This document shows, one piece after another, positions 7,595 to 14,663 of a stretch of DNA of 36,473 nt. Both the position numbers and the translations under genes were made by a program. A model generated the notes under the pieces. The model saw only the letters and a program-made list of their open reading frames with translations. It was not told where the DNA came from and did no database searches. Source of the stretch: Cyanobacteria bacterium REEB417 (GTDB lineage Bacteria; Cyanobacteriota; Cyanobacteriia; PCC-6307; Cyanobiaceae); NCBI GenBank assembly GCA_018970945.1, contig JAGWVJ010000019.1, positions 1 through 36,473 on the forward strand, read 5' to 3'. Every line of letters starts with the position of its first letter. The stretch's first letter is position 1.

Positions 7595-8273
7595 GGCGCA
7601 GCACCGGCATCGCACCGGGAACGGCAGCCATGGCATCGGCCGCGTCGTCGCTGTGGCCCCACAGGCCGAAGGCATGGCCAAGTTCGTGCAGGGCGGTGGC
7701 CTGCAGGGCCAGGGCGCGCTGGCCGGGGCTGAGCAGCACCTCGACCCGTGGTTCGAGGTGCTCCCGGCCGCCGCGTCGCACCTGCAGCAGCTGCAGCACG
7801 GCCCTGCCATGGCTGGCCCGGATGCGGCCATCGGCTTGCCGTTGCAGCGGCGGTCGGCGCCGCCAGAGGCGCACCTGGGCCTGATCGGGGTGCTCGACCA
7901 GGGTGATCGACAGCAGGGTCTGCCATTGCTCGAGGGCCGCCCGCACGGCGTTCTGCCACTGGATCGCGCGCTGCCCCTCGGCGCTGCCAGGGTCGGCCTG
8001 GCCGATCGCGGAGCCCGCTGGCTCAATCCAGACGCACCAGTGATCCTGCACCGGCCAGCCCAGGGGGGTGGGCCTCAGACGCGTGTTGTAGGTCCCGGGT
8101 GCCGATTCGGTGGGTGCACCGAGGGGTGGTTGTTTTGCCCTGGCAGGTCCGCTCAGCGCTGTCACGGCTTCGGCCGCCGGACAGCGGTTGGCTGCGGCTG
8201 AGCCGGACGGCGGGGTTGCCAGCCCTGCGGTAACGATCAGTCCTGCGGCCAGCAGGGCCAACCGGCTTGCCAT
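7467..8273 (-). CDS. Secreted zinc metalloprotease, matrixin/metzincin-like
   Basis: 268 aa. An N-terminal signal peptide (MASRLALLAAGLIVTAGLA) predicts export. The catalytic core is HELGHAFGLWGHS at residues 196-208, followed by DAADAM as a likely Met-turn. Classical matrixins have HExxHxxGxxH; here the third histidine is one residue later (HExxHxxGxxxH). I recall this variant in cyanobacterial matrixin-like proteins, but that was not searched. Residues 75-135 hold the upstream mixed alpha/beta part (WCVWIEP, AALEQWQTLLSI, VRLWRRRPP). It starts 3 bp after the DUF2214 stop, so the two are co-transcribed. Its last 128 bp overlap the zinc-type permease gene. The substrate is unknown. Confidence 0.82.
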   Translation of the reverse strand: MASRLALLAAGLIVTAGLATPPSGSAAANRCPAAEAVTALSGPARAKQPPLGAPTESAPGTYNTRLRPTPLGWPVQDHWCVWIEPAGSAIGQADPGSAEGQRAIQWQNAVRAALEQWQTLLSITLVEHPDQAQVRLWRRRPPLQRQADGRIRASHGRAVLQLLQVRRGGREHLEPRVEVLLSPGQRALALQATALHELGHAFGLWGHSDDAADAMAAVPGAMPVLRLSPRDRATMRWLLRQGDRLQMPAGPAQSRAAAPRPAQAPTAD

Positions 8274-8276
8274 GGC

Positions 8277-8771
8277 TCAGGCGGCCGGCAGGCCCACGCC
8301 GCGGGCCATCAGGGTGGCCAGCAGCGGCACGGCGGCGAAGCCGACCAGTTCGATGTTCAGGATCCAGGCGAGCCGGTTGGCCAGCGCTTCAGTGACCTTG
8401 GGCAGTTCGCCCTTGCGCAGGGGCAGCGCCCAGAGGATGTAGGTGACGGTCGGGTAGAGCGACAGGGCACCCACCGCCAGGTACAGGCCGACCTTCCACC
8501 AGAAGATTGGATTCTCGGTGTAGAAGCCGCTGCCCTGTCCGAAGTAGAGAACCCGCAGAATCCCGCTGACCAGCAGGACCAAGGCCGCCAGGCCGTAGAC
8601 CACATCGGTGATCACCATCAAGGTCGCCTCCTGCCGGTTCGGGTTGGCCTTGATCAGCCGGCGCTCCAGCACCAGGGCGCCGAAGCACAGCATGAAGCTC
8701 AGGTAGTGCACGTAGGCCACCCCTGCCCGCTGCAGCACTTCGGTCGGAATGGCAGCCAGCAGGGACGTCAT
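8277..8771 (-). CDS. DUF2214 family membrane protein
   Basis: 164 aa, four predicted membrane helices: VHYLSFMLCFGALVLERRLI, VYGLAALVLLVSGILRVLYFG, VGLYLAVGALSLYPTVTYILW and the C-terminal LVGFAAVPLLATLMARGV. The N-terminal HYLSFMLCFGALVLER and the central FYTENPIFWWKVGLYLAVG match the DUF2214 family, widespread in cyanobacteria and proteobacteria with no assigned function. It is first in a two-gene unit with the secreted protease at 7467-8273 (3-bp gap). The upstream region is shared with the divergent sigma factor. Confidence 0.85.
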   Translation of the reverse strand: MTSLLAAIPTEVLQRAGVAYVHYLSFMLCFGALVLERRLIKANPNRQEATLMVITDVVYGLAALVLLVSGILRVLYFGQGSGFYTENPIFWWKVGLYLAVGALSLYPTVTYILWALPLRKGELPKVTEALANRLAWILNIELVGFAAVPLLATLMARGVGLPAA

Positions 8772-8955
8772 GGTGGGTGGAACTGCTCTGTGAGGTGGTG
8801 ACGGTAGCTCGCTCCAGGTTCGTGCTGTTGAACGCTGCGGGCAAACTCGAAGTAATCCTGTAGTTGCGTAGCAAAAATGAAAGTCGGAAGTTTTTCAGTG
8901 AGTTTTTTCCCGCTGACAAATCTCCCTTAGGTTCAAATCAATCTGCGACCTCACC
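8772..8955. promoter_or_regulatory. AT-rich divergent promoter region (DUF2214 / sigma factor)
   Basis: 184 bp between divergent genes, markedly richer in A/T than its surroundings from about 8850 to 8945 (runs such as gcaaaaatgaaag and gagttttttccc). A TTGAAC at 8828-8833 could be a -35 element for the plus-strand gene, but no good TATAAT follows at 17 bp. No inverted repeat was found. It is called a promoter region from gene arrangement and base composition only. Confidence 0.45.
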
Positions 8956-9879
8956 ATGGTGAGCTCCTTGAGCGCCTTTCTCGGTGAGATCGGACGCCAT
9001 CAGTTGTTGACACCTGAGCAGGAGCTCACCCTGGGTCGCAAGGTGCAGGCCATGGTGTCTCTGCAGGAACGCTGCACGTCGGCTGGGGGCACGGGGCCGG
9101 CCTGCAGCTACGACGAGCTGGAACGTCGCACGCTGCGGCTGGGTGAGCGGGCCAAGAATCACATGATCACCGCCAATCTGCGCCTGGTGGTCAATCTCGC
9201 CAAGCGCTATCAGGGCAAGGGGCTTGATCTGCTCGACCTGATTCAGGAGGGCACCTTGGGGTTGACCCGGGCCGTGGAGAAGTACGACCCCACCCGTGGG
9301 CACCGATTCAGTACTTATGCCTATTGGTGGATTCGTCAGGGCCTCAACCGTGCGCTGTCGACTCAGAGCCGCACGATTCGGATACCGGTCAATGTCAATG
9401 AAAAACTGACCAAATTGCGCGCGGCAAAGGCCCGTTATCTGCAGAGCCATGGCGTGCTGCCAGGCCCCACGGTTCTGGCCAAGATGCTGCATCTCAAGCG
9501 CGATGAGGTCGAAGAACTGTTGGCCTGCGAATTGCGCAGTGTCACCGTGAGCCTCCAGGGGGTCGTCAAATCGAAGGCCGACCCCTCGGAGCTGGTCGAC
9601 GTGCTGCCTTCGGCCGAACTGCCTCCTCTTGAGCAGGCCGAGCTTGCCGAGCGCATCTCGGCGGTCTGGGCGCTGCTTGATCGCGCCTGCCTGACCCCCA
9701 AGGAACGCACCGTTGTGATGTTGCGGTTCGGGCTCGACGGCAGCCACGAATGGCGCACCCTGGCCGAGGTGGCCAGGCAGTTGAACTGCAGCCGTGAATA
9801 CTGCCGGCAGGTGGTGCAGCGGGCCCTGCGCAAGCTGCGTCGCACCGGCCAGGAAACAGGTCTGGTGGAGTGCGACTGA
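8956..9879 (+). CDS. Group 2 RNA polymerase sigma-70 factor (RpoD/SigA family)
   Basis: 307 aa; directs RNA polymerase to promoter subsets and is non-essential in the family. Region 1.2-like sequence is short (AFLGEIGRHQLLTPEQELTLG). Region 2 is clear: NHMITANLRLVVNLAKRY, LLDLIQEGTLGLTRAVEKYD, then FSTYAYWWIRQGLNRAL for -10 recognition and melting. Region 3 follows (IRIPVNVNEKLTKL). Region 4 ends the protein, with LTPKERTVVMLRFGL and the helix-turn-helix TLAEVARQLNCSREYCRQVVQRALRKLR. The long acidic N-terminus of the principal sigma is missing, which places it in group 2. The C-terminus after RRTGQETG is short. I cannot say which of SigB-SigE it corresponds to. The start ATG 8956 sits in a CCATGG context without a clear ribosome-binding site. 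Confidence 0.95.
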   Translation: MVSSLSAFLGEIGRHQLLTPEQELTLGRKVQAMVSLQERCTSAGGTGPACSYDELERRTLRLGERAKNHMITANLRLVVNLAKRYQGKGLDLLDLIQEGTLGLTRAVEKYDPTRGHRFSTYAYWWIRQGLNRALSTQSRTIRIPVNVNEKLTKLRAAKARYLQSHGVLPGPTVLAKMLHLKRDEVEELLACELRSVTVSLQGVVKSKADPSELVDVLPSAELPPLEQAELAERISAVWALLDRACLTPKERTVVMLRFGLDGSHEWRTLAEVARQLNCSREYCRQVVQRALRKLRRTGQETGLVECD

Positions 9880-9911
9880 CGCCTTAATCTCATGGCCAAT
9901 GCCAGGGGGTG

Positions 9912-10250
9912 ATGGCCGCGCTGACGCAGGACCAGCTCGGTGATCTGGAGTCCTTCATCAAGGACTGGCTGCGCCATGCCGGCCGCAGCCAAACCGACCT
10001 GCGCCGTGCCCTGCGGGCGGCCTCGGTGCGCATGCCGGTGCTGATCGATGCGTTGCACCGCACCTATTGCCGTGGTGGCCTGCCCGAACTGGTGGCCTGC
10101 CTTTGCGCCATCGAAGCCGAATGGCATGGCGAGGATCAGGCGGCGCTGCTCATCGGAATGGATGGGGCGGCCACGCTGCCTGCCATCAACGGCTCCCTGG
10201 AGCAACTGGATCTGCTGCTGCAGGAAATCCGCCAGGAGCAGCCGGGCTGA
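9912..10250 (+). CDS. Hypothetical protein, about 112 aa, helical
   Basis: I do not recognise the family. The frame can start at GTG 9909 or ATG 9912 (MAALTQDQLGDLESFIKDWL). It is predicted to be mostly alpha-helical and soluble, with regularly spaced leucines and charged residues (DLRRALRAASVRMPVLIDAL, LPELVACLCAIEAEW, LEQLDLLLQEIRQEQ). No signal peptide or membrane segment is seen. It follows the sigma factor by 32 bp on the same strand, so it may share its transcript and could be a regulator or partner, which is only an inference from position. The codon use looks like that of the neighbours and the frame is well maintained, so I consider it real. Confidence 0.65.
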   Translation: MAALTQDQLGDLESFIKDWLRHAGRSQTDLRRALRAASVRMPVLIDALHRTYCRGGLPELVACLCAIEAEWHGEDQAALLIGMDGAATLPAINGSLEQLDLLLQEIRQEQPG

Positions 10251-10305
10251 CCGCAACCCGTGGGCCCCTCGCCATAGTGGTTCGGTAGCTCTCGAGCGTG
10301 CACCG

Positions 10306-10563
10306 ATGTTGCGGCGTGATCCCATCCTTGCCCTGCTGCTGGGGACAGCTGTCGCTCCGCTGTTGCTGGGTGGCCTGCCTGCCCGGGCGCAGGTCCAGCA
10401 GTTCCTGCTGGGGCCAGGCAGCTCGGTGGGCAGCGAAACCGAGATCAAACCGAAGAACTGCGTCACCGATCCCAAGACCGGGGCGATCACCTGTGACACG
10501 GAGATCGTCAATCCGCCCGGCAACACCCCGGCCAAGCCCCACTACACACCCTTCGGTAATTAG
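10306..10563 (+). CDS. Small secreted hypothetical protein
   Basis: 85 aa from ATG 10306. The first 28 residues are a signal peptide (MLRRDPILALLLGTAVAPLL, then GGLPARAQ with cleavage after ARA). The mature part of about 57 residues is polar and has two cysteines (NCVTDPKTGAITCDTEIV) that could form a disulfide, followed by a proline-rich end (NPPGNTPAKPHYTPFGN). No known domain recognised. It lies 55 bp after the previous gene and 11 bp before the PsiE gene. It is probably periplasmic or extracellular. Confidence 0.65.
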   Translation: MLRRDPILALLLGTAVAPLLLGGLPARAQVQQFLLGPGSSVGSETEIKPKNCVTDPKTGAITCDTEIVNPPGNTPAKPHYTPFGN

Positions 10564-10574
10564 GCGGCCCTGGC

Positions 10575-10610
10575 ATGAAAGCGGGTATGAAAGCGGGTAC
10601 GAAAGCAGGC
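10575..10610 (+). repeat. 12-bp tandem repeat x3 at the start of the PsiE gene
   Basis: Units atgaaagcgggt (10575-10586), atgaaagcgggt (10587-10598) and acgaaagcaggc (10599-10610). The first two are identical and the third has three changes. Each unit carries a potential start codon or its mutated form, so the repeat multiplies in-frame ATGs (M-K-A-G three times) before the ATG at 10611. Confidence 0.9.
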
Positions 10611-11090
10611 ATGACCCCCTCGAGCGACCACCGCTACCTCGCCCTGGTCGATGGGGCCGAGCGTTGGATCGCCAAACTGCTCGGTATGGTGCTGCTCGTG
10701 GTCATGGTCATGGCCACCTTGCAGCTGCTGGTTCAGGTGGTCCTGGCGATCAGCTCGCCCCAGACCCCCTGGTTGAGCGAGCGGCTCACCCGGGTGCTCG
10801 GGGATCTGCTCAACATTCTCATCGCGCTTGAGGTGCTGCAGAACATCACCTCCTACCTGCGCAAGCATGTGGTGCAGATCGAGCTGGTGCTGGTCACGGC
10901 GATGACCGCTGTGGCCAGAAAGGTGATCGTGCTGCCCCCCGGTGCCGAGAACAAGCCCCAGCTGCTGGCGGGTCTGGGCGTGGCGGTACTGGCCCTGGCC
11001 GCGGCCTACTGGCTGGTCAAGGCCAGCAATTTCAGCTCGGTCCTGGCCAGAACAGCGCCAGCCAGACGGTTCCTGGATCGGGATCCGTAG
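10575..11090 (+). CDS. PsiE-family (phosphate-starvation-inducible type) membrane protein
   Basis: 171 aa. Membrane helices at about residues 34-60 (LGMVLLVVMVMATLQLLVQVV), 75-95 (LGDLLNILIALEVLQNITSYL) and 145-165, with the conserved central segment LRKHVVQIELVLVTAMTAVARKVIV. This matches the PsiE/DUF family of inner-membrane proteins linked to phosphate starvation in enterobacteria; the biochemical role is unknown. The first 12 residues are encoded by three 12-bp repeats (see the separate entry), so ATG 10575, 10587 and 10611 are all possible starts. The family-like sequence begins after 10611 (MTPSSDHRYLALVD). The last 59 bp overlap the convergent Nif11-cupin gene, so the C-terminal residues after SNFSSVLA are shared sequence. 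Confidence 0.8.
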   Translation: MKAGMKAGTKAGMTPSSDHRYLALVDGAERWIAKLLGMVLLVVMVMATLQLLVQVVLAISSPQTPWLSERLTRVLGDLLNILIALEVLQNITSYLRKHVVQIELVLVTAMTAVARKVIVLPPGAENKPQLLAGLGVAVLALAAAYWLVKASNFSSVLARTAPARRFLDRDP

Positions 11091-11556
11091 CCTCCACCCG
11101 GTGGCGGGTACCGGCGGGGATCATCAGGTGGTCGCCGCGGTTCAGGGTCCGCGGCAGGTCTTCGCCTTCCAACGCGAGCCGGGCACTGCCCTGCAGCAGC
11201 ACCACCCACTCGTGCTCGTGCTGGTCGTACCAGAAGCCTGCGGGGCTGCAGGCCTGGTTCGAATGGATGCGCTCAAGCCGCAGGTGGTCATTGCTGAGCA
11301 GCACGGTGGTGAGCTCCTGGCCAGGGGGCGGCGGCGCACCCCCCACCAGGCCGGCCGTTTGCCACGCAGGCTCGTCGGGTTCCCCCCAGCGCCGGCCGAT
11401 GGCGAAGCCAAAGTCACGGGCCAGATTGACCACCTCGTGGTGGCTGCTGCAGGCGGCCAGGGCCGCCCGCACGGTCGGGTCGGCCTCGCTCAGGGCCACC
11501 AGCGCATTGAGCTGGCTGACCTTTTCAAGAAACTGCTGCAGCTGCGCTTCAGCCAT
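11032..11556 (-). CDS. Nif11-domain / cupin-domain fusion protein
   Basis: 174 aa. Residues 1-60 have the Nif11 pattern known from leader peptides of cyanobacterial RiPPs (prochlorosins): MAEAQLQQFLEKVSQ, then ALSEADPTVRAALAAC and EVVNLARDFGFAIG. The usual double-glycine cleavage site and a cysteine-rich core are absent. Residues about 95-172 form a cupin barrel (LERIHSNQACS, YDQHEHEWVVLLQGSARLAL, LNRGDHLMIPAGTRHRVEA, VWLALFWPG). The cupin metal motif is HEHEW followed by the distal H of TRHRV. The start overlaps the GNAT gene by 8 bp, and the 3' end overlaps the PsiE gene. The ligand or reaction is unknown; a small-molecule sensor or isomerase is possible. Confidence 0.85.
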   Translation of the reverse strand: MAEAQLQQFLEKVSQLNALVALSEADPTVRAALAACSSHHEVVNLARDFGFAIGRRWGEPDEPAWQTAGLVGGAPPPPGQELTTVLLSNDHLRLERIHSNQACSPAGFWYDQHEHEWVVLLQGSARLALEGEDLPRTLNRGDHLMIPAGTRHRVEATDPDPGTVWLALFWPGPS

Positions 11557-12055
11557 GGCCGGCGGTGAGAACTCTGATCATGCGCCAGCGCTCAAACAGC
11601 ACGCCGGCATAGGGCACGGTTTCACAGGCCTCGATCTGCCAGCCCAGCCGCAGCAGCAACGGCCGTGACAGCTGGCTGGCTTCGGTGCGCAGTTGGTGCA
11701 CACCCTGTTGGCTGGCCCGCTGCTCCAGGGCGCGCACCAGAGCTGCGGCGCGCCCCTGGCGGCTCCAGCGTCCATCGCAGTAGAGCAGGGCCAGGCGGTC
11801 GTCCGGATCGAGCACCGCAAAGGCGGCGAGGCGTTCATCGCCTGGGGCCACCGGATTCACCAGCGTGAAGCCGCGGTCGATCGTGGCAGCCACGGCACCC
11901 TCGGGTTGGCCGTGCCCGGCCCAGGCTTCCACCTGGCTGGGGCTGTAGAGCCCTGTGCACTGGCTGCGCACCGCTGCGGCATAGAGGCCCAGCAGGGCAG
12001 CCCGCTCCCCGGATTCGGCCGGGCGCAGGATGTGGCCGGGCTCAGTGGCCATCAT
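11549..12055 (-). CDS. GNAT-family N-acetyltransferase
   Basis: 168 aa. Acetyl-CoA-dependent acyltransferase fold: N-terminal beta-alpha ILRPAESGERAALLGLYAAAVRS, the central strand LAAFAVLDPDDRLALLYCDGRW, then the acetyl-CoA loop region SRQGRAAALVRALEQRA (motif A, R/Q-x-x-G-x-A), followed by HQLRTEASQLSRPLLLRLGWQ and YAGVLFERWRMIRVL. The YSPSQVEAWA segment is common in small YafP-like GNATs. Substrate unknown. It overlaps the upstream SbcC-like gene by 14 bp and the downstream Nif11-cupin gene by 8 bp, so it must be translated from the same message. Confidence 0.88.
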   Translation of the reverse strand: MMATEPGHILRPAESGERAALLGLYAAAVRSQCTGLYSPSQVEAWAGHGQPEGAVAATIDRGFTLVNPVAPGDERLAAFAVLDPDDRLALLYCDGRWSRQGRAAALVRALEQRASQQGVHQLRTEASQLSRPLLLRLGWQIEACETVPYAGVLFERWRMIRVLTAGHG

Positions 12056-14663
12056 CGGCGCCCAGGCTCAGGTGCTGCCCCGGTGCTGCCGCCAGCGGCG
12101 CGAAGTCAGCGGGGGTGCAGCTGAACAGCAGCACCTGGACCCCACGCTGCACGCCGCGCTCGAGCATGCGCAGCAGGCCACCACGCCGTGCAGGGTCGCT
12201 GTTGCTGAAGGCATCGTCGAGCACCAGGGGCAGGCAGCCGTCGTAGGCCCCCAGCAGCACCTCGGCCAGGGCAAGCCGCAGGGCCGTGTTGAGCTGTTCG
12301 CGCATGCCGCCGCTCAGCTGGCCGAAGTCGAAGCGCACGGCCCCCTGTTGCAGCTTCAGGGCGCTGATGCCCTGCTGCGGGCTGAACCGCAGGGCGGCCG
12401 CTGCGGCTGCGGGCAACGCCAGGGCCTCCAGGTAGCCCTGCAGGGCCTGTTGCAGCGGCAGGCAGTAGTGGTCGGCCGCCTGCTGCTGGGCCTTGTCAAA
12501 GGCCTGCAACAACAGTTGCAACGCCGCCGTGTTGCGCTCGAGGGTCTGGCGCTCGGCCCGGGTCTGCTCCCAGGCAGCCTGCAGCAGCTCCACTTCGGCT
12601 GATGGGTCACGGGCCCCGAGGCTGTGGCAGATCTGCTCCTGCTGGCCCCGACGCGTCAGCAGGGTCTCCTTTTCGGCGGCCAGCAGGCGCAGGGTCTGCC
12701 CGGGCTCGCCGCCCCCGTCCAGCAGCGACGACTCCACCCCGACCAGCTGGGCGTGGTGGTGTTCCAGGCGCTCCTGCAGCTGGTCCAGCGAGCCGTGCGC
12801 GCTCTCGAGCTGGTCCAGCTGCTGGGCGGTGGCGCTCAGGGCGCCGGCCAGCCGGGCTGCTTCGGCCTGGTGCTGCCCCTGCCGCTGGATCAGCTGCTCG
12901 CGTTCGCGCGCCGTGGTGTCGTTGTCCTGCTCCAGCTGGGCCTGCTGCCGGGTGAGGGTCTGCAGCTCCTGTCCGAGGGTGTCCTGTTCGGCCTCGAGGG
13001 CGGCCAGGTCGGGCGCCGAGGCGCCTGCCGTGGTGTCATGACCCAACGCCGCCAGGGCACGGGTCAAGCGTTGCCGGCGGGGCTCCAGGTCGGCCAGCTG
13101 GGCATCGAGGCGGGCCCACGGGATCGCGGCGGCCGCCTTGCGCAGATTGGCCAGCTCGCTCTCGAGCACCAGACGCTGCTGGGCCACGCCCTCGGCAGCA
13201 TCGCTGCTGCTCTGGCCCAGCTGCTGCTGCAGCGCCTGCAGCCGGACCTGGGCCTGCTGGCGCTGGGCCACGGCCGTCTCCATGGCCTGACCTCCACCGG
13301 GGCTGATCAGCAGCCGGGTGCGGCCACCGTCGAGGCTCAGTTCGGCGGCATGGTCAAGCCGTTGCGGTTGCGCGGGCACGAGTGGCCGCCCATCGAGGCT
13401 GGCCGGCGCGGTGCTCGCCAGCAGCTCCACCTGGGTTGCCATGCCCTGGCAGCGGACCTGGGCCTGGGCCAGTTGCTGTTCGGCCTGGCGCAGTTCGCGC
13501 ACCTGGTCACCGCTGATGGCGGGCAGCTGCTGCAATTGCTCCTTGATGGCATTGGCCTGCTGCTGCAACGCCTCAAAGCGGATCTTGTGCGCCTGCAGCT
13601 GGTCCTGCTCACGCTCCAGAGCCGCCAGATCCAGCTGGGTTGAGACGCGCTGCTGCTGCTGAGCCAGGGTCTTGCCGCTGCGCTCGAGGGCCTGGCGCCG
13701 GGCTCGCCCCGCGTTGGCTGCTTGCTCCAGCTGATCCAGCTGGAGCTGGTGTTGCTGCAGTTGCTGCTGCAAGCCTTCGAGCTGGGCCTGGTCGACCTGG
13801 CGCTGTTGCTTCAGGACCTGCTGCTGCCGCTGCAACGCCTGCAGCTGCTGCAGCTGCTGCAGCTGGCTCAGGGCCTGCTCCTGCAGCGCGATCGCCGCGA
13901 GCCGATCGCCGATCTGTGCCAGTTGCTCCATGGCGGCTTCGAGTTCGTCGAGTCGGGCCTGGCTGCGGTGCAGCGCGTCCAGGGCCTCGGCCTCTCGCGT
14001 CTGGGCCAGGGCCAGGGGGGAGCCTGCCCGCACCTTGCCGGTGGCGGTGAGCTGCTGGTCGAGCCGCTGTTGCAGCAGGGCCTGCACCTGCCGGTCGAGA
14101 GGAGACTCCAACGCCGTGGCGGTGGCCCGCAGGGCATCCTGGTTGCTCCCGGCCCCCTGCAGCTGCTGGACCAGCAGGGCCAGGTCGTAGCTCTCCCCCC
14201 CAGCCGCCAGCAGATCGCTGCCCGCTTCTCCCTGGCGCACCCACAGATGGGCCCAGCGCAGGGGCAGCTGGGCGATGCGGCGCCCCTCCACCGGGCCGGG
14301 CACCTGCAACAGCGCCGCGAGCCTGGTTTCGGCGGCACTGCCCTGGAGGGTGTCGCCGCCATCGCTGCTCAGCTGGCAGGTGCCGCCCGTGCCGGCAAAG
14401 CGTTTGCGCAGCAGCCATTGCAGGCCAGCGGCCTCAAAGCGCACCTCCACCTCAGGCAGGCCCCCATGGGTCAGGGAGCGCAGCTCCTCGACACCCCGGC
14501 CGCTGGCCGTGGCCTTGAGGAACAGCGTCTTGTGCAGCGCCTCGACAACGGTGCTCTTGCCCGCCTCATTGGGCCCGCCGATCAGCGTGAATCCGGGAGC
14601 GAAGCGCAGCTCCAGCAGCCGGTGCTGGCGCACCCGCTCAAGTCGGGCAGCGATCAGGCGCAT
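12042..14663 (-). CDS. SbcC/Rad50/YhaN-like AAA ATPase with long coiled coil
   Basis: 873 aa. Walker A GGPNEAGKST (29-38) in the N-terminal half-ATPase; ABC signature LSGGM (783-787) and Walker B LPLVLDDAFSNSD (811-823) in the C-terminal half, giving the split nucleotide-binding domain of SMC/Rad50 proteins. Between them are very glutamine- and leucine-rich helices (about 222-407 and 463-690), as expected for an antiparallel coiled coil. No CxxC zinc hook is present; residues about 408-462 instead hold a proline/glycine-rich segment (RPLVPAQPQRLDHAAELSL, GGRTRLLISPGGG) that may form a small beta domain at the tip. It overlaps the SbcD-like gene by 10 bp. The N-terminal FTLIGGPNEAGKSTVVEALHK resembles YhaN/AAA_27. 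Probably a nuclease-complex ATPase in DNA repair or processing. Confidence 0.9.
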   Translation of the reverse strand: MRLIAARLERVRQHRLLELRFAPGFTLIGGPNEAGKSTVVEALHKTLFLKATASGRGVEELRSLTHGGLPEVEVRFEAAGLQWLLRKRFAGTGGTCQLSSDGGDTLQGSAAETRLAALLQVPGPVEGRRIAQLPLRWAHLWVRQGEAGSDLLAAGGESYDLALLVQQLQGAGSNQDALRATATALESPLDRQVQALLQQRLDQQLTATGKVRAGSPLALAQTREAEALDALHRSQARLDELEAAMEQLAQIGDRLAAIALQEQALSQLQQLQQLQALQRQQQVLKQQRQVDQAQLEGLQQQLQQHQLQLDQLEQAANAGRARRQALERSGKTLAQQQQRVSTQLDLAALEREQDQLQAHKIRFEALQQQANAIKEQLQQLPAISGDQVRELRQAEQQLAQAQVRCQGMATQVELLASTAPASLDGRPLVPAQPQRLDHAAELSLDGGRTRLLISPGGGQAMETAVAQRQQAQVRLQALQQQLGQSSSDAAEGVAQQRLVLESELANLRKAAAAIPWARLDAQLADLEPRRQRLTRALAALGHDTTAGASAPDLAALEAEQDTLGQELQTLTRQQAQLEQDNDTTAREREQLIQRQGQHQAEAARLAGALSATAQQLDQLESAHGSLDQLQERLEHHHAQLVGVESSLLDGGGEPGQTLRLLAAEKETLLTRRGQQEQICHSLGARDPSAEVELLQAAWEQTRAERQTLERNTAALQLLLQAFDKAQQQAADHYCLPLQQALQGYLEALALPAAAAAALRFSPQQGISALKLQQGAVRFDFGQLSGGMREQLNTALRLALAEVLLGAYDGCLPLVLDDAFSNSDPARRGGLLRMLERGVQRGVQVLLFSCTPADFAPLAAAPGQHLSLGADDGH

